Shown: positions 28,284 to 38,399, counted from the first letter of the stretch. The stretch: DNA of 64,000 nt from an uncultured Burkholderiales bacterium (GCA_903887325.1 CAISPG010000131.1:1-64000), one strand, 5' to 3'. Made by a program: numbers and translations. Notes: a model not told the origin generated them from the sequence alone.

Positions 28284-29474
28284 ATGGCAAAAGGCAAATT
28301 TGAGCGGACAAAACCGCACGTCAACGTGGGCACCATCGGCCACGTGGACCATGGCAAGACGACGCTGACGGCGGCGATCACGACGATTTTGTCGGCGAAG
28401 TTTGGCGGCGAAGCCAAGGCTTACGACCAAATTGACGCGGCGCCCGAAGAAAAAGCGCGCGGCATCACGATCAACACGGCACACGTCGAGTACGAGACGG
28501 CTAACCGTCACTACGCGCACGTGGACTGCCCCGGACACGCCGACTATGTGAAAAACATGATCACCGGTGCGGCGCAAATGGACGGTGCGATTTTGGTGTG
28601 CTCGGCCGCTGACGGCCCTATGCCCCAGACCCGCGAGCACATTCTGCTGGCGCGCCAGGTGGGCGTGCCTTACATCATCGTGTTCCTGAACAAGTGCGAC
28701 ATGGTTGACGATGCGGAGTTGCTCGAACTCGTCGAGATGGAAGTGCGCGAGTTGCTCGACAAATACGATTTCCCTGGCGACAGCACACCGATCATCCATG
28801 GCTCAGCCAAGCTGGCCATCGAAGGCGACAAGGGCGAGTTGGGTGAGCTGGCGATTTTGAAGCTGGCTGATGCGCTGGACACTTACATCCCTCTGCCCGA
28901 GCGCGCCATTGACGGTGCGTTTCTGATGCCGGTGGAAGACGTGTTCTCCATCTCCGGTCGCGGCACGGTGGTGACAGGTCGCGTCGAGCGCGGCATCGTC
29001 AAAGTCGGCGAAGAGATCGAGATCGTCGGTATTTCTGACACCGTCAAGACCACCTGTACCGGCGTGGAAATGTTCCGCAAACTGCTGGACCAGGGACAAG
29101 CGGGCGACAACGTCGGTATTTTGTTGCGCGGCACCAAGCGCGAAGACGTGCAGCGCGGCCAAGTGCTGTGCAAGCCCGGTTCGATCAAGCCGCACACGCA
29201 TTTCACCGCTGAGATTTATGTCTTGTCAAAAGACGAAGGCGGGCGCCACACACCGTTCTTCAACAACTACCGCCCGCAGTTTTACTTCCGTACAACGGAC
29301 GTGACCGGTGCGATCGAGTTGCCTGAAGGCAAAGAGATGGTGATGCCTGGCGACAACGTGTCGATCACGGTCAAGCTGATCCACCCGATTGCGATGGAAG
29401 AAGGCTTGCGCTTCGCCATCCGTGAAGGCGGTAAAACCGTCGGTGCCGGTGTGGTTGCCAAAATCATCGCTTAA
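28284..29474 (+). CDS. tuf: Elongation factor Tu
   Basis: This 396-residue EF-Tu has the P-loop [15 protein letters not shown], switch [19 protein letters not shown] in [10 protein letters not shown], and the domain II/III segments [21 protein letters not shown] and [15 protein letters not shown]. It delivers aminoacyl-tRNA to the ribosome. It lies after the fusA repeat array and 9 bases before rpsJ, so str and S10 genes are contiguous. A second tuf copy elsewhere is common in this group but is not visible in this window. Confidence 0.98.
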   Translation: MAKGKFERTKPHVNVGTIGHVDHGKTTLTAAITTILSAKFGGEAKAYDQIDAAPEEKARGITINTAHVEYETANRHYAHVDCPGHADYVKNMITGAAQMDGAILVCSAADGPMPQTREHILLARQVGVPYIIVFLNKCDMVDDAELLELVEMEVRELLDKYDFPGDSTPIIHGSAKLAIEGDKGELGELAILKLADALDTYIPLPERAIDGAFLMPVEDVFSISGRGTVVTGRVERGIVKVGEEIEIVGISDTVKTTCTGVEMFRKLLDQGQAGDNVGILLRGTKREDVQRGQVLCKPGSIKPHTHFTAEIYVLSKDEGGRHTPFFNNYRPQFYFRTTDVTGAIELPEGKEMVMPGDNVSITVKLIHPIAMEEGLRFAIREGGKTVGAGVVAKIIA

Positions 29475-29483
29475 GGAATCAGC

Positions 29484-29798
29484 ATGTCAACCAAACAAAA
29501 AATCCGCATCCGCCTCAAAGCGTTTGATTACAAACTGATCGACCAGTCTGCCGCTGAAATCGTGGACACCGCCAAGCGCACCGGCGCCATCGTCAAAGGC
29601 CCCGTGCCATTGCCGACACGCATGAAGCGTTTTGACATTCTGCGTTCACCGCACGTGAACAAATCCAGCCGTGACCAGTTGGAAATCCGTACACACCAGC
29701 GTTTGATGGACATTGTGGATCCGACTGACAAAACTGTTGATGCTTTGATGAAGCTGGATTTGCCGGCCGGCGTCGACGTCGAAATCAAGCTGCAATAA
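29484..29798 (+). CDS. rpsJ: 30S ribosomal protein S10 / NusE
   Basis: This 104-residue S10 starts [20 protein letters not shown] and has the conserved loop [22 protein letters not shown]. Besides its role in the 30S head it acts as NusE in transcription antitermination with NusB. It lies 9 bases after tuf, with AAGGAATC before the start, and is the first cistron of the S10 operon. It is followed by a 186-base spacer with hairpins before rplC. Confidence 0.98.
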   Translation: MSTKQKIRIRLKAFDYKLIDQSAAEIVDTAKRTGAIVKGPVPLPTRMKRFDILRSPHVNKSSRDQLEIRTHQRLMDIVDPTDKTVDALMKLDLPAGVDVEIKLQ

Positions 29799-29851
29799 AA
29801 CCAGCCGCCGCCCTCAAGCGGCGCGGCGCTGCAGGAAAAAAAAGCAAAAAA

Positions 29852-29908
29852 TCCGCACAAGCGGAAAAATTCAGCTAGAATGCAAGGCTTCGCATGTAAC
29901 GTGCGAAG
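29852..29908 (+). promoter_or_regulatory. Hairpins and possible promoter in the rpsJ-rplC spacer
   Basis: The 186-base spacer holds TCCGC-acaa-GCGGA (29852-29865), a TAGAAT match to a -10 box (29876-29881) and a perfect 7-bp hairpin CTTCGCA-tgtaacg-TGCGAAG (29888-29908). A spacer this long is unusual inside the S10 operon and may hold an internal promoter or an L4-type control site. No -35 box is clear. Confidence 0.4.
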
Positions 29909-29984
29909 AAATTATCAACCTTCTTTCATACACCAAACGCAGTTGCCAATTGAAGTGACAGCGGTGAAAGTTTTGGAGAAAAAC

Positions 29985-30650
29985 ATGAGTCAAAGCAATC
30001 GACTGGGATTGCTGGGCCGCAAGGTGGGCATGATGCGTCTGTTCACTGATGATGGGGACGCAGTGCCTGTCACAGTGGTAGATGTATCCAACAACCGAGT
30101 GACCCAGGTGAAAACCCAGGAAAATGACGGCTACGTCGCCTTGCAGGTGACGTTTGGTTTGCGCAAAGCTTCGCGCGTCACCAAGCCGCAGGCCGGTCAC
30201 ATGGCCAAAGCCGGTGTTCAATCTGGCGAAATCACCCAGGAATTCCGCGTCACCGCAGAAACCGCAGCGCAATACCCTGCCGGTACCTCGGTGCCTCCTT
30301 CTGCCATTTTCACTGTCGGTGAAAAAGTGGACGTACAAGGTACTTCCATCGGTAAAGGCTTCGCAGGCACCATCAAGCGCCACAATTTCCGTTCACAGCG
30401 CGCGTCTCACGGTAACAGCCGTTCGCACAATGTGCCCGGTTCCATCTCTATGGCGCAGGATCCCGGTCGTGTCTTTCCAGGCAAAAAAATGTCGGGACAC
30501 ATGGGCGACGAGACCGTCACCACCCAAAACCTGGACGTGATTCGCATCGATGAAGCGCGTCAACTGTTGCTGATCAAGGGCGCTGTGCCCGGATCCGCCG
30601 GTGGTTTTGTCACGGTGCGTCACGCCATCAAATCCAAGGGAGCCAACTGA
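29985..30650 (+). CDS. rplC: 50S ribosomal protein L3
   Basis: This 221-residue L3 begins [20 protein letters not shown] and has the central extension [22 protein letters not shown] reaching the peptidyl-transferase centre, including the glutamine that PrmB methylates in other bacteria. It is an early assembly protein of the 50S subunit. The ATG at 29985 follows TTGGAGAA. The longer track ORF starts inside the structured spacer and is rejected. The stop TGA overlaps the rplD ATG by one base. Confidence 0.97.
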   Translation: MSQSNRLGLLGRKVGMMRLFTDDGDAVPVTVVDVSNNRVTQVKTQENDGYVALQVTFGLRKASRVTKPQAGHMAKAGVQSGEITQEFRVTAETAAQYPAGTSVPPSAIFTVGEKVDVQGTSIGKGFAGTIKRHNFRSQRASHGNSRSHNVPGSISMAQDPGRVFPGKKMSGHMGDETVTTQNLDVIRIDEARQLLLIKGAVPGSAGGFVTVRHAIKSKGAN

Positions 30651-31270
30651 TGCAAATCGAACTCCTGAATGACCAGGGCCAGGCGTCTGCCAAATTTGAC
30701 GCGCCTGAAACTCTGTTCGGCCGCGCTTACAACGAAGACCTGGTGCACCAGATTGTGGTGGCCTACCAGGCCAACGCGCGCCAAGGTACACGTGCACAAA
30801 AAGACCGTGAACAGGTCAAGCACTCGACCAAAAAGCCGTTCAAGCAAAAAGGCACTGGTCGCGCCCGTGCCGGTATGACTTCTTCCCCCATCTGGCGTGG
30901 AGGCGGTCGTGCCTTTCCAAACAGCCCGGAAGAAAATTTCACACAAAAAATCAACAAGAAGATGTACCGCGCCGGCATGGCCGCCATCTTCTCCCAGTTG
31001 GTGCGTGAAGGCCGTCTGGCTGTGGTGGACTCGCTCAAGATCGAAGCCCCTAAAACCAAGCTGTTGGCTTCTAAATTGAAAGCCATGAATCTGCAATCGG
31101 TGTTGGTCATTTCCGAAGAGGTAGATGACAACTTGTACTTCGCGTCGCGCAACCTGGCCAATGTGCTGGTGGTCGAGCCGCGTTACGCAGACCCGGTTTC
31201 GTTGGTGCATTACAAAAAGGTGCTGGTCACCAAAGGTGCCATCGACAAACTCAAGGAGATGTTCGCATGA
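30650..31270 (+). CDS. rplD: 50S ribosomal protein L4
   Basis: This 206-residue L4 has the globular domain and the internal loop [25 protein letters not shown] that lines the exit tunnel. In gammaproteobacteria L4 also represses the S10 operon by binding its leader; whether that applies here is unknown, but the structured rpsJ-rplC spacer is a possible site. The gene overlaps rplC by one base and rplW by four. Confidence 0.97.
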   Translation: MQIELLNDQGQASAKFDAPETLFGRAYNEDLVHQIVVAYQANARQGTRAQKDREQVKHSTKKPFKQKGTGRARAGMTSSPIWRGGGRAFPNSPEENFTQKINKKMYRAGMAAIFSQLVREGRLAVVDSLKIEAPKTKLLASKLKAMNLQSVLVISEEVDDNLYFASRNLANVLVVEPRYADPVSLVHYKKVLVTKGAIDKLKEMFA

Positions 31271-31581
31271 GCACCCCGAAATTTGACGAAGGCCGTTTGA
31301 TGGCCGTGCTCGTGGCTCCCATCGTGTCTGAAAAAGCCACCATGGTTGCCGAAAACTCCAATGCAGTCACTTTCAAAGTGCTGCAAAACGCCACCAAGCC
31401 CGAAATCAAGGCCGCTGTTGAACTCATGTTCAAGGTCGAGGTCAAAGGCGTTTCCGTGGTCAATATCAAAGGCAAAACCAAGCGTTTTGGCCGTTCCGTA
31501 GGTCGCCGCGACAACATCCGCAAAGCCTATGTGACGCTCAAGCCCGGTCAAGAGCTGAACCTGTCTGGAGAGGTGGCTTAA
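31267..31581 (+). CDS. rplW: 50S ribosomal protein L23
   Basis: This 104-residue L23 contains [45 protein letters not shown] and [21 protein letters not shown]. It lies at the tunnel exit and docks trigger factor and SRP. The ATG overlaps the rplD stop by four bases, indicating coupling, and rplB starts two bases after its stop. Confidence 0.97.
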   Translation: MSTPKFDEGRLMAVLVAPIVSEKATMVAENSNAVTFKVLQNATKPEIKAAVELMFKVEVKGVSVVNIKGKTKRFGRSVGRRDNIRKAYVTLKPGQELNLSGEVA

Positions 31582-31583
31582 TC

Positions 31584-32408
31584 ATGGCAGTCATCAAAAT
31601 GAAACCCACCTCCCCCGGTCAACGGGGTGTGGTCAAGGTCACGCGTGACCATTTGTTCAAAGGCCCTGGTTATGCGCCATTGCTGGAACCTCAGTTCCAA
31701 CACGCCGGTCGCAACAACAACGGCCACATCACGGTTCGTCACAAAGGCGGCGGTCACAAGCACCATTACCGCGTTGTCGATTTCCGTCGCATGAAAGACG
31801 GCATTCCCGGCAAGGTCGAGCGTATTGAATACGACCCGAACCGCACCGCTCACATTGCCTTGATTTGCTACGCCGATGGCGAGCGCACTTACATCATCGC
31901 CCCGCGCGGTCTGGAAGTCGGCGCCACCATTCACAGCGGTGCAGAAGCGCCGATCCGCGCTGGCAACACGCTGCCGATCCGCAATATTCCAGTGGGTTCA
32001 ACCATTCACTGCATCGAATTGCGTCCCGGTAAAGGCGCGCAAATCGCCCGTTCGGCCGGCACCTCTGCCACTTTGCTGGCACGTGAAGGCACTTACGCCC
32101 AGGTGCGTATGCGCTCAGGTGAAGTCCGCAAAATCCATATTGAATGCCGAGCCACCATCGGTGAAGTCGCCAACGAAGAGCACAGCTTGCGCCAATTGGG
32201 CAAAGCCGGTGTCAAGCGCTGGATGGGTATCCGCCCGACCGTTCGCGGTGTGGCCATGAACCCGGTCGACCACCCGCACGGTGGTGGTGAAGGCCGTACC
32301 GGCGAAGGCCGCGCGCCTGTGGATCCATGGGGCAATCTGACCAAGGGCTATCGCACCCGCAATAACAAGCGCACCCAGGTCATGATCGTTTCACGTCGCA
32401 AGAAATAA
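31584..32408 (+). CDS. rplB: 50S ribosomal protein L2
   Basis: This 274-residue L2 has the conserved [22 protein letters not shown] and the C-terminal [21 protein letters not shown], which holds the histidine important near the peptidyl-transferase centre. It is required for subunit association and peptide-bond formation. The length is normal, and the gene is tightly packed within the S10 operon. Confidence 0.98.
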   Translation: MAVIKMKPTSPGQRGVVKVTRDHLFKGPGYAPLLEPQFQHAGRNNNGHITVRHKGGGHKHHYRVVDFRRMKDGIPGKVERIEYDPNRTAHIALICYADGERTYIIAPRGLEVGATIHSGAEAPIRAGNTLPIRNIPVGSTIHCIELRPGKGAQIARSAGTSATLLAREGTYAQVRMRSGEVRKIHIECRATIGEVANEEHSLRQLGKAGVKRWMGIRPTVRGVAMNPVDHPHGGGEGRTGEGRAPVDPWGNLTKGYRTRNNKRTQVMIVSRRKK

Positions 32409-32418
32409 GGGTTAACAC

Positions 32419-32697
32419 ATGACACGCTCACTCAAAAAAGGCCCGTTTGTTGACCACCATTTGCTGGCCAAAACGGAAAAAGCCGTTGCCAACAAAGACA
32501 AAAAACCGATCAAAACCTGGTCGCGCCGTTCCATGATCCTGCCCGATTTCATCGGCCTGACCATTGCGGTACACAACGGCAAGCAACATGTGCCGGTCTA
32601 TATCACCGATCAGATGGTGGGTCACAAGTTGGGCGAATTCGCGCTGACTCGGACCTTCAAAGGCCATCCGGCTGATAAAAAAGTTCAGAAGAAGTAA
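32419..32697 (+). CDS. rpsS: 30S ribosomal protein S19
   Basis: This 92-residue S19 starts [20 protein letters not shown] and continues [24 protein letters not shown] to the [17 protein letters not shown] tail near the A and P sites. It pairs with S13 in the 30S head. It is preceded by AAGGGTTAAC and followed 9 bases later by rplV. Confidence 0.98.
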   Translation: MTRSLKKGPFVDHHLLAKTEKAVANKDKKPIKTWSRRSMILPDFIGLTIAVHNGKQHVPVYITDQMVGHKLGEFALTRTFKGHPADKKVQKK

Positions 32698-32706
32698 GGA
32701 GCAGCT

Positions 32707-33036
32707 ATGGAAACACGTGCAGTCCTGCGAGGTGTGCGCTTATCGGTCGACAAAGGCCGTTTAGTCGCAGATCTGATTCGCGGCAAAAAAGTGGACCAGG
32801 CTCTTAACATCCTGAACTTCACCCAGAAAAAAGCAGCCGGTATCGTCAAAAAAGTGTTGGAGTCAGCGATTGCCAACGCCGAGCACAACGACGGTGCTGA
32901 CATTGACGAATTGCGCGTCAAAACCATTTACGTGGAACAAGGCGCAACACTCAAGCGTTTCACCGCGCGCGCCAAAGGCCGTGGCAACAGCATCAGCAAG
33001 CCCACGTGCCATGTGTACGTGACGGTCGGTAACTGA
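32707..33036 (+). CDS. rplV: 50S ribosomal protein L22
   Basis: This 109-residue L22 contains [21 protein letters not shown] and the tunnel-lining hairpin with [23 protein letters not shown]. The hairpin helps form the narrow part of the nascent-chain tunnel and is a macrolide-resistance site; no deletion is seen. AAGGAGC precedes the start. Confidence 0.97.
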   Translation: METRAVLRGVRLSVDKGRLVADLIRGKKVDQALNILNFTQKKAAGIVKKVLESAIANAEHNDGADIDELRVKTIYVEQGATLKRFTARAKGRGNSISKPTCHVYVTVGN

Positions 33037-33051
33037 AAGGTCTAGGAAGAT

Positions 33052-33939
33052 ATGGGACAAAAAATACACCCCACCGGTTTCCGCCTGTCGGTCAGCCGCA
33101 ACTGGGCCAGTCGCTGGTATGCCAGCAACAAAGACTTTGCCGGCATGTTGGCAGAAGACATCAAGGTGCGCGAGTACCTCAAGGTCAAACTCAAAAATGC
33201 AGCTGTCTCACGCATCCTGATTGAGCGTCCTGCGAAAAATGCCCGCATCACCATTTTTTCCGCACGCCCCGGCGTGGTCATCGGTAAAAAAGGCGAGGAC
33301 ATTGAAAACCTCAAGAAAGAACTGGCCGCTCGTTTGGGCGTGCCTGTGGCAGTCAATATCGAAGAAGTGCGCAAGCCCGAAATCGATGCGCAACTGATCG
33401 CCGACAGCATCACACAACAGCTGGAAAAGCGGATCATGTTCCGCCGCGCCATGAAGCGCGCCATGCAAAACGCCATGCGTCTGGGTGCCCAGGGCATCAA
33501 GATCATGTCAGCCGGTCGCTTGAACGGTATCGAAATTGCGCGTACCGAGTGGTACCGCGAAGGCCGCGTGCCTTTGCACACACTGCGTGCAGACATCGAT
33601 TACGCGACTTCTGAAGCCAAAACCACCTACGGCATCATCGGCGTCAAAGTGTGGGTCTACAAAGGCGACACACTGGGCCGCAATGATGCACCTGCTGCAC
33701 AAGAGCCCCGCTCTGAAGAAGAACGTCGTCCGCGCGGTCCGCGCCGTGACGCACGTCCGGGCGGTGACCGTCCACCTGCACGCGGCGCACGCCGTCCCGC
33801 AGGAACCAATGCCGCACCGGCTGATGGCAGCGATAAACCCGCTGACGCCACCGATGCTCCCAAAACCACCGTCAAGCGCGTTCGTAAGATCACCGCGCCC
33901 GCATCCACTGGCACGGCTGCGGACGGACAAGGAGAATAA
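33052..33939 (+). CDS. rpsC: 30S ribosomal protein S3 with long charged C-terminal tail
   Basis: Residues 1-210 are standard S3: [18 protein letters not shown], the KH domain with [20 protein letters not shown], and [21 protein letters not shown]. After WVYKGDTLG comes a low-complexity tail of about 75 residues rich in Arg, Pro, Asp and Ala ([13 protein letters not shown]). S3 forms part of the mRNA entry tunnel and its helicase activity. E. coli S3 is about 60 residues shorter. Tails of this kind are known in Burkholderiales, so it supports the taxonomic placement. Confidence 0.97.
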   Translation: MGQKIHPTGFRLSVSRNWASRWYASNKDFAGMLAEDIKVREYLKVKLKNAAVSRILIERPAKNARITIFSARPGVVIGKKGEDIENLKKELAARLGVPVAVNIEEVRKPEIDAQLIADSITQQLEKRIMFRRAMKRAMQNAMRLGAQGIKIMSAGRLNGIEIARTEWYREGRVPLHTLRADIDYATSEAKTTYGIIGVKVWVYKGDTLGRNDAPAAQEPRSEEERRPRGPRRDARPGGDRPPARGARRPAGTNAAPADGSDKPADATDAPKTTVKRVRKITAPASTGTAADGQGE

Positions 33940-33941
33940 GC

Positions 33942-34358
33942 ATGCTGCAACCAGCGCGCCGTAAATACCGCAAGGAACAAAAAGGTCGCAACACCGGCAT
34001 CGCCACCCGTGGCAATACCGTGGCGTTCGGCGACTTTGGCTTGAAATCCACCGACCGAGGTCGTTTGACCGCGCGTCAAATCGAATCCGCACGTCGTGCG
34101 ATTTCGCGTCACGTCAAACGTGGCGGCCGTATCTGGATCCGTATTTTTCCGGACAAGCCGATTTCACAAAAACCTGCCGAAGTCCGTATGGGCAACGGCA
34201 AGGGCAACCCTGAATACTACGTGGCAGAAATTCAGCCCGGCAAAGTGCTTTATGAAATCGTCGGTGTACCCGAAGAACTCGCGCGTGAAGCCTTCCGTTT
34301 GGCGGCTGCCAAACTGCCTTTGCGCACCACCTTTGTGTCCCGCCTTATTGGCCAATGA
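33942..34358 (+). CDS. rplP: 50S ribosomal protein L16
   Basis: This 138-residue L16 starts [20 protein letters not shown] and has the conserved [33 protein letters not shown]16 contacts A-site tRNA and completes the 50S subunit. The start is two bases after the rpsC stop, with AAGGAG located inside the end of rpsC. Confidence 0.98.
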   Translation: MLQPARRKYRKEQKGRNTGIATRGNTVAFGDFGLKSTDRGRLTARQIESARRAISRHVKRGGRIWIRIFPDKPISQKPAEVRMGNGKGNPEYYVAEIQPGKVLYEIVGVPEELAREAFRLAAAKLPLRTTFVSRLIGQ

Positions 34359-34373
34359 TTCAGGAGCTGACAC

Positions 34374-34571
34374 ATGAAAACATCTGAATTACGCCAAAAA
34401 GACGCCGCCGGTCTCGAGACTGAGATCAAGGAATTGCAAAAAGCCCATTTCAATATGCGCATGCAAAAAGCCACGCAACAACTCAACAACACCTCGCAAA
34501 TGAAGGTGACACGCCGTGCCATTGCCCGCGCCAAAACCATACAGGCTGAACAAGCCGCAGCCCAGGAGTGA
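34374..34571 (+). CDS. rpmC: 50S ribosomal protein L29
   Basis: This 65-residue two-helix protein, [20 protein letters not shown] with [19 protein letters not shown] and [13 protein letters not shown], is L29, located near the tunnel exit. Its stop lies just before rpsQ, and the rpsQ ribosome site is contained in its last codons (AGGAG). Confidence 0.97.
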   Translation: MKTSELRQKDAAGLETEIKELQKAHFNMRMQKATQQLNNTSQMKVTRRAIARAKTIQAEQAAAQE

Positions 34572-34573
34572 AC

Positions 34574-34843
34574 ATGACTGAAGCCAAAACATCACTCAAA
34601 CGCACCCTGATCGGCAAGGTCGTCAGCGCCAAGCGCGCCAAAACTGTCACTGTGCTCGTCGAGCGTCGTGTCAAGCATGCGCTTTACGGCAAGATTGTCG
34701 GCAAGTCCAGCAAGTACCACGCCCATGACGAAACCGGCCAGTACCACCTGGGTGACGTGATTGAAATCACTGAAAGCCGCCCGATTTCTAAAACCAAGAA
34801 CTGGGTTGCCACCCGTCTGGTTGAGAAAGCACCTGCGGTTTGA
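34574..34843 (+). CDS. rpsQ: 30S ribosomal protein S17
   Basis: This 89-residue S17 contains [35 protein letters not shown] and [19 protein letters not shown]. It binds 16S rRNA helices early in 30S assembly. The ATG at 34574 with AGGAG at good spacing is preferred to the GTG two codons earlier. It is the last S10-operon gene here: rplN does not follow, and a hairpin terminator lies 36 bases downstream. Confidence 0.97.
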   Translation: MTEAKTSLKRTLIGKVVSAKRAKTVTVLVERRVKHALYGKIVGKSSKYHAHDETGQYHLGDVIEITESRPISKTKNWVATRLVEKAPAV

Positions 34844-34878
34844 ATTGAATTCGCGTTCGCGCGTACAAAGTTTGACCA

Positions 34879-34910
34879 AATGGCCCACAATTGTGGGTCA
34901 TTTGTTTTTA
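34879..34910 (+). terminator. Terminator at the end of the S10 operon
   Basis: AATGGCCCAC and GTGGGTCATT form a 10-bp stem with one G-T pair and an AATT loop (core palindrome CCCACAATTGTGGG), followed by TGTTTTTA. It lies between rpsQ and the peroxiredoxin gene, whose ribosome site AAGGAG begins immediately after, so it may also act as a partial attenuator for that gene. Confidence 0.8.
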
Positions 34911-34924
34911 TAAGGAGCATTACC

Positions 34925-35431
34925 ATGATTAAAGTTGGCGATACCATTCCACACACCACCTTGATGGAGTATTCAGAGGTCGAGGGCGAAGGTTGCAGCA
35001 TCGGTCCTAACGCGATTGACGTGGCCAAGGCCACCGCAGGAAAAACCATTGCCTTGTTTGCCTTGCCAGGCGCATTCACGCCCACTTGCTCTGCCAAGCA
35101 CGTGCCCGGTTACTTAGACAAGATGACTGAGTTGAAAGCAGCCGGTGTAGATGAAATCTGGTGTGTCAGTGTCAATGATGCTTTTGTCATGGGCGCCTGG
35201 GGCCGTGAATTGCACGCCACCGGCAAAGTGCGCATGATGGCGGATGGCGACGCGGCATTCACCAAAGCCACAGGCCTGACCCTGGACTTGACCGGCAAAG
35301 GTCTGGGCTTGCGCTCCAACCGTTACTCCATGCTGGTCAAAGATGGCAAAGTACAAACCTTGAACATCGAAGGCCCCGGTAAATTTGAAGTCAGTGACGC
35401 CGACACCATGTTGTCGCAAGTCAAACACTGA
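34925..35431 (+). CDS. Peroxiredoxin (Prx5/1-Cys-like redoxin)
   Basis: This 168-residue thioredoxin-fold peroxidase has the peroxidatic cysteine Cys55 in ALPGAFTPTCSAKHVPGY and a further Cys80 in DEIWCVSVND, matching the Prx5 group. It reduces hydrogen peroxide and organic peroxides with thiol or glutathione/glutaredoxin recycling. The ATG at 34925 has AAGGAGC at ideal spacing. The track start at 34880 lies in the terminator hairpin and is rejected. Lying right behind the S10 terminator, it may receive read-through transcription. Confidence 0.93.
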   Translation: MIKVGDTIPHTTLMEYSEVEGEGCSIGPNAIDVAKATAGKTIALFALPGAFTPTCSAKHVPGYLDKMTELKAAGVDEIWCVSVNDAFVMGAWGRELHATGKVRMMADGDAAFTKATGLTLDLTGKGLGLRSNRYSMLVKDGKVQTLNIEGPGKFEVSDADTMLSQVKH

Positions 35432-35482
35432 TCCTGAGCACTGGCCCGCAGTGTGTTGCGGGCCGGTTGGCTTTTCACCGTA

Positions 35483-36178
35483 TTAGCTGGAAGCGGCCTT
35501 TTCTAAGATGTAAACCCCGGCCAAAACCAACGCGGCGCACAAGCTGAAAACCCCTAAAGCCTTGAGGCGTTGCAGCTTATTGTCTGTAGAAAACATAACC
35601 TGACGGTCCTGCCAGAGGCGATAACCGCTGACCATGGCGCGTACCAAGGGCTGGAGTTTGTAAAAAGTATGAAATAAGACAGCACCAAGATGTAGACCAA
35701 TCAGCATGCCCAATATCCATTTACCAATACCTGCGTGGTAAAAAGTGAGCAATTCAACCGTCCGGTTGCTTACCAGGGCACTCGCGGGGCCGTTGAAACC
35801 GGCATCGTCATCTGCGCACAAGCCGCTGGCAACTTGCATGAACAAAACGATCAACATGGCCCAAACCGACCAAGCCGCTAAGGGGTTATGACCGGGCTGC
35901 TGCCAGTTGTCAGGTTGTCGCAGATAAGCCAGGCTGCGCTGCACAGAAGGGATGAACGACACGAAACGCGACCAATACCCGCCTGTAAAGCCCCAGACCA
36001 GACGAAATAGCAGAAGTGACAGCACGGCATACCCACAGTAAGCATGCCAAGTCATGTTCTCAAAATAAAAAACGCTGAGGGCTGAGCCGCACACACTGCC
36101 CAGCAGCAGCCAGTGAAACAAGCGGGTGGGCAAATCCCAGACTTTGACAGCGGTTGGCATGGTTGCAGATTCGTTCAT
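35483..36178 (-). CDS. Membrane cytochrome b561-type protein
   Basis: This 231-residue protein has four main hydrophobic helices and an N-terminus VKVWDLPTRLFHWLLLGSV typical of the cytochrome b561/Ni-Fe-hydrogenase b-subunit family. Candidate heme histidines lie in LFHW, MTWHAYCGY and FYHAGIGKW/GLHLGAVLFHTF. It probably carries electrons from the quinone pool. It is divergent from a cytochrome c' gene, and such pairs occur widely in proteobacteria. A second in-frame ATG six codons in is possible as start. Confidence 0.88.
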   Translation of the reverse strand: MNESATMPTAVKVWDLPTRLFHWLLLGSVCGSALSVFYFENMTWHAYCGYAVLSLLLFRLVWGFTGGYWSRFVSFIPSVQRSLAYLRQPDNWQQPGHNPLAAWSVWAMLIVLFMQVASGLCADDDAGFNGPASALVSNRTVELLTFYHAGIGKWILGMLIGLHLGAVLFHTFYKLQPLVRAMVSGYRLWQDRQVMFSTDNKLQRLKALGVFSLCAALVLAGVYILEKAASS

Positions 36179-36261
36179 GAGACCTAGTTACATGGTACTA
36201 GACCTGAGAGCGAAAAAACCCAGCAAGGCTAAACTTCAAATATGACCTCTGGAGATTTTAA

Positions 36262-36717
36262 ATGTTGAAAACCGCGCTTTACACCTCGTTATTCATGAGT
36301 GCTTGCCTGACATTCCCGGCACAAGCCCAGTTTGCCAAGGCCGAAGACGCTATCAAGTACCGCCAAAGCGCCTTGTTTGTCATGGGCCAGCATTTCACCC
36401 GGCTGGCTGCCATGGCCCAGGGAAAAATCCCGTTTGATGCCAAAGCCGCAGCCGACAATGCCGCATTGGTCGAAACCATGTCAAAACTGCCGTGGGCAGG
36501 CTTTGGCGAAGGCACGGACCAAGGCGGCAATACCAAAGCCAAGCCCGAAATCTGGACAGACAACACCAAGTTCAAGGACGCCGCAGAAAAAATGCAGGCC
36601 GAAGCGGTCAAACTGTCTGCGGCAGCCAAAACCGGCAAGCTGGAAGACTTGAAATCAGCAGTCGGCACCACCGGCGGAACGTGCAAAAACTGTCACGATA
36701 ACTTCCGCAATAAGTGA
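36262..36717 (+). CDS. Cytochrome c' (class II c-type cytochrome)
   Basis: This 151-residue protein has a signal peptide (1-22, ending AQA), a four-helix bundle, and the heme attachment motif CKNCH near the C-terminus in GGTCKNCHDNFRNK, as in class II cytochromes c'. These five-coordinate proteins bind NO and CO and are often linked to nitrosative-stress protection. The divergent cytochrome b gene is a plausible redox partner. The start fits the signal peptide and GGAGA upstream. Confidence 0.93.
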   Translation: MLKTALYTSLFMSACLTFPAQAQFAKAEDAIKYRQSALFVMGQHFTRLAAMAQGKIPFDAKAAADNAALVETMSKLPWAGFGEGTDQGGNTKAKPEIWTDNTKFKDAAEKMQAEAVKLSAAAKTGKLEDLKSAVGTTGGTCKNCHDNFRNK

Positions 36718-36731
36718 GTTTTTGCGGTTGA

Positions 36732-37931
36732 TCAGCCCAGCCATTCATCGATGACCTGCTGAGTGTGCTGGCCCAGCATGGGTGGCGGTAAGTCTTGGCG
36801 CACCGGTGTTTCGCTCATTTTGATCGGGCTTGCCACCAGCGACAAACCGGCTTTGAGCGGATGCTGCCACTGTTGCACCATGCCGCGCTCAAGCACATGC
36901 GGGTCGACAAACACCTCGGCCAGATTATTAATAGGCCCGCACGGCACCTTGGCGGCCTCTAGCAAGGCCAGCCAGTGTTTTTTGCTGTGAGCCATCAAGG
37001 CTGAAGCCAGCATGGGAACCAGCACATCACGGTGTATGACCCGGCCCTGGTTGCGCACAAAGCGCTCATCGCTTGCCCATTCAGGGTGGCCTATGCACTC
37101 ACAGAATTTGGCGTACTGGGAATCATTGCCTACCGCAACAATCAAAAAATCGCGTTCTCCTGCCGGGTTGGCGGCCACCTCAAACACCTGGTAGGGAACG
37201 ATATTCACGTGTGCATTGCCCATGCGACCCGGCGGCGGTTTAGGCGGGGAGTTGATCAGGTAATTGGCGCCCAGATTGGCCAGCATCGCTACCTGCGTGT
37301 CCAGCAAAGCCATGTCTATGTGCTGGCCGTTGCCGGTGCGCTCCACATGGCGTAAGGCCGCCAGGATAGATACCGTGGCGTACATGCCGGTGAACAAATC
37401 AGCCACGGCCACACCGACTTTTTGTGGCCCGCCGGCTGCGTCGTCGCGCTCGCCGGTGACGCTCATCAAGCCGCCCATGGCCTGTACCGCAAAGTCATAA
37501 CCGGCGCGATCTGCATAAGGACCGGTTTGACCGAATCCGGTGATGCTGCAATACACCAGGCGCGGATTGATGGCTTTGAGGCAAGCGTAGTCAAGCCCGT
37601 AGCGTTGCATATCGCCGACCTTGAAGTTCTCCACCAACACGTCTGCTTTCACAGCCAGCGCACGAATCAGTTGCTGGCCGTCAGCGCTGGACAGGTCGCA
37701 GGTGATGGAGCGTTTGTTGCGGTTGGCGCCTAAAAAATAGGCGGATTCTGCACTGTCGGTTTGCGCGGCGGTTTGTAAAAAAGGCGGGCCCCAGCCGCGG
37801 GTGTCGTCACCAACACCGGGGCGCTCGACCTTGACCACGTCTGCGCCCAAGTCGGCCAGGGTTTGTGTACACCAGGGTCCGGCCAGCACGCGGGACAAAT
37901 CCAAAACTTTGATGCCATCAAGTGAATGCAT
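36732..37931 (-). CDS. CaiB/BaiF family (class III) CoA-transferase
   Basis: This 399-residue protein opens MHSLDGIKVLDLSRVLAGPWCTQTLADLGADVVKVE, the class III CoA-transferase signature, with DDTRGWGPPF, the catalytic-loop region LVENFKVGDMQRYGLDY, and GYDFAVQAMGGLMSVTGE. Such enzymes move CoA between organic acids through a glutamyl/aspartyl anhydride; the acceptor acid is unknown. The ATG at 37931 starts the conserved N-terminus; the 62-residue track extension crosses into the divergent PTS gene. It is transcribed away from the PTS genes. Confidence 0.9.
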   Translation of the reverse strand: MHSLDGIKVLDLSRVLAGPWCTQTLADLGADVVKVERPGVGDDTRGWGPPFLQTAAQTDSAESAYFLGANRNKRSITCDLSSADGQQLIRALAVKADVLVENFKVGDMQRYGLDYACLKAINPRLVYCSITGFGQTGPYADRAGYDFAVQAMGGLMSVTGERDDAAGGPQKVGVAVADLFTGMYATVSILAALRHVERTGNGQHIDMALLDTQVAMLANLGANYLINSPPKPPPGRMGNAHVNIVPYQVFEVAANPAGERDFLIVAVGNDSQYAKFCECIGHPEWASDERFVRNQGRVIHRDVLVPMLASALMAHSKKHWLALLEAAKVPCGPINNLAEVFVDPHVLERGMVQQWQHPLKAGLSLVASPIKMSETPVRQDLPPPMLGQHTQQVIDEWLG

Positions 37932-37997
37932 GCAGGCATTGTCTCTTAACAAGGACTGAACCGGGCGAGCGGTGATAATCCAGCCGGAGTCCCGTAC

Positions 37998-38399
37998 ATG
38001 AGCACACGCATTCTGATCATTGCCCACGCACCTTTGGCCAACGCCTTGAGGGATTGTGCTTTGCACGTCTTTCCCGATTGCAGCGCTGAAGTCATGGCGA
38101 TGGATGTGCCGCCGCATGAAGCGCCTGAGGACAGTTTGTCGGCAGCGCGCCTGTTGCTAGCGGCTGAGCCTGAGTCAGATACCCTGGTGTTGACGGATGT
38201 GACGGGGGCCACACCGGCCAATGTGGCCCGGCGACTGGTCAACGGGTTCAACACAAGATTGGTGGCAGGTGTGAATCTGCCCATGCTTTTAAGAACGGTT
38301 TGCTACCGGCATGAAAGTCTAGACCAGCTGACCGAGCGCGCTTTGGACGGCGGTACAAAAGGGGTTTGCCGGCTTGAAGGCAATCCAGTCAATACATAA
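37998..38399 (+). CDS. PTS system EIIA component, mannose family
   Basis: This 133-residue EIIA-Man-type protein has the phospho-acceptor His10 in ILIIAHAPLANALRDC, followed by LVLTDVTGATPANVARRL and AGVNLPMLLRTVCYR, typical of the fold. No IIB, IIC or IID permease gene is nearby, so it likely has a regulatory role. It is the first gene of an EIIA-HPr-EI operon, 17 bases before the HPr start. In other Burkholderiales gshA and gshB often precede this operon; here gshA lies 25 kb away at the window end. Confidence 0.92.
   Translation: MSTRILIIAHAPLANALRDCALHVFPDCSAEVMAMDVPPHEAPEDSLSAARLLLAAEPESDTLVLTDVTGATPANVARRLVNGFNTRLVAGVNLPMLLRTVCYRHESLDQLTERALDGGTKGVCRLEGNPVNT

Noticed and set aside
34844-34925. 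Loss of rplN after rpsQ as a rearrangement
   Set aside because: The break between rpsQ and the spc operon is, as far as I know, usual in related Burkholderiales, so it is not treated as an anomaly.
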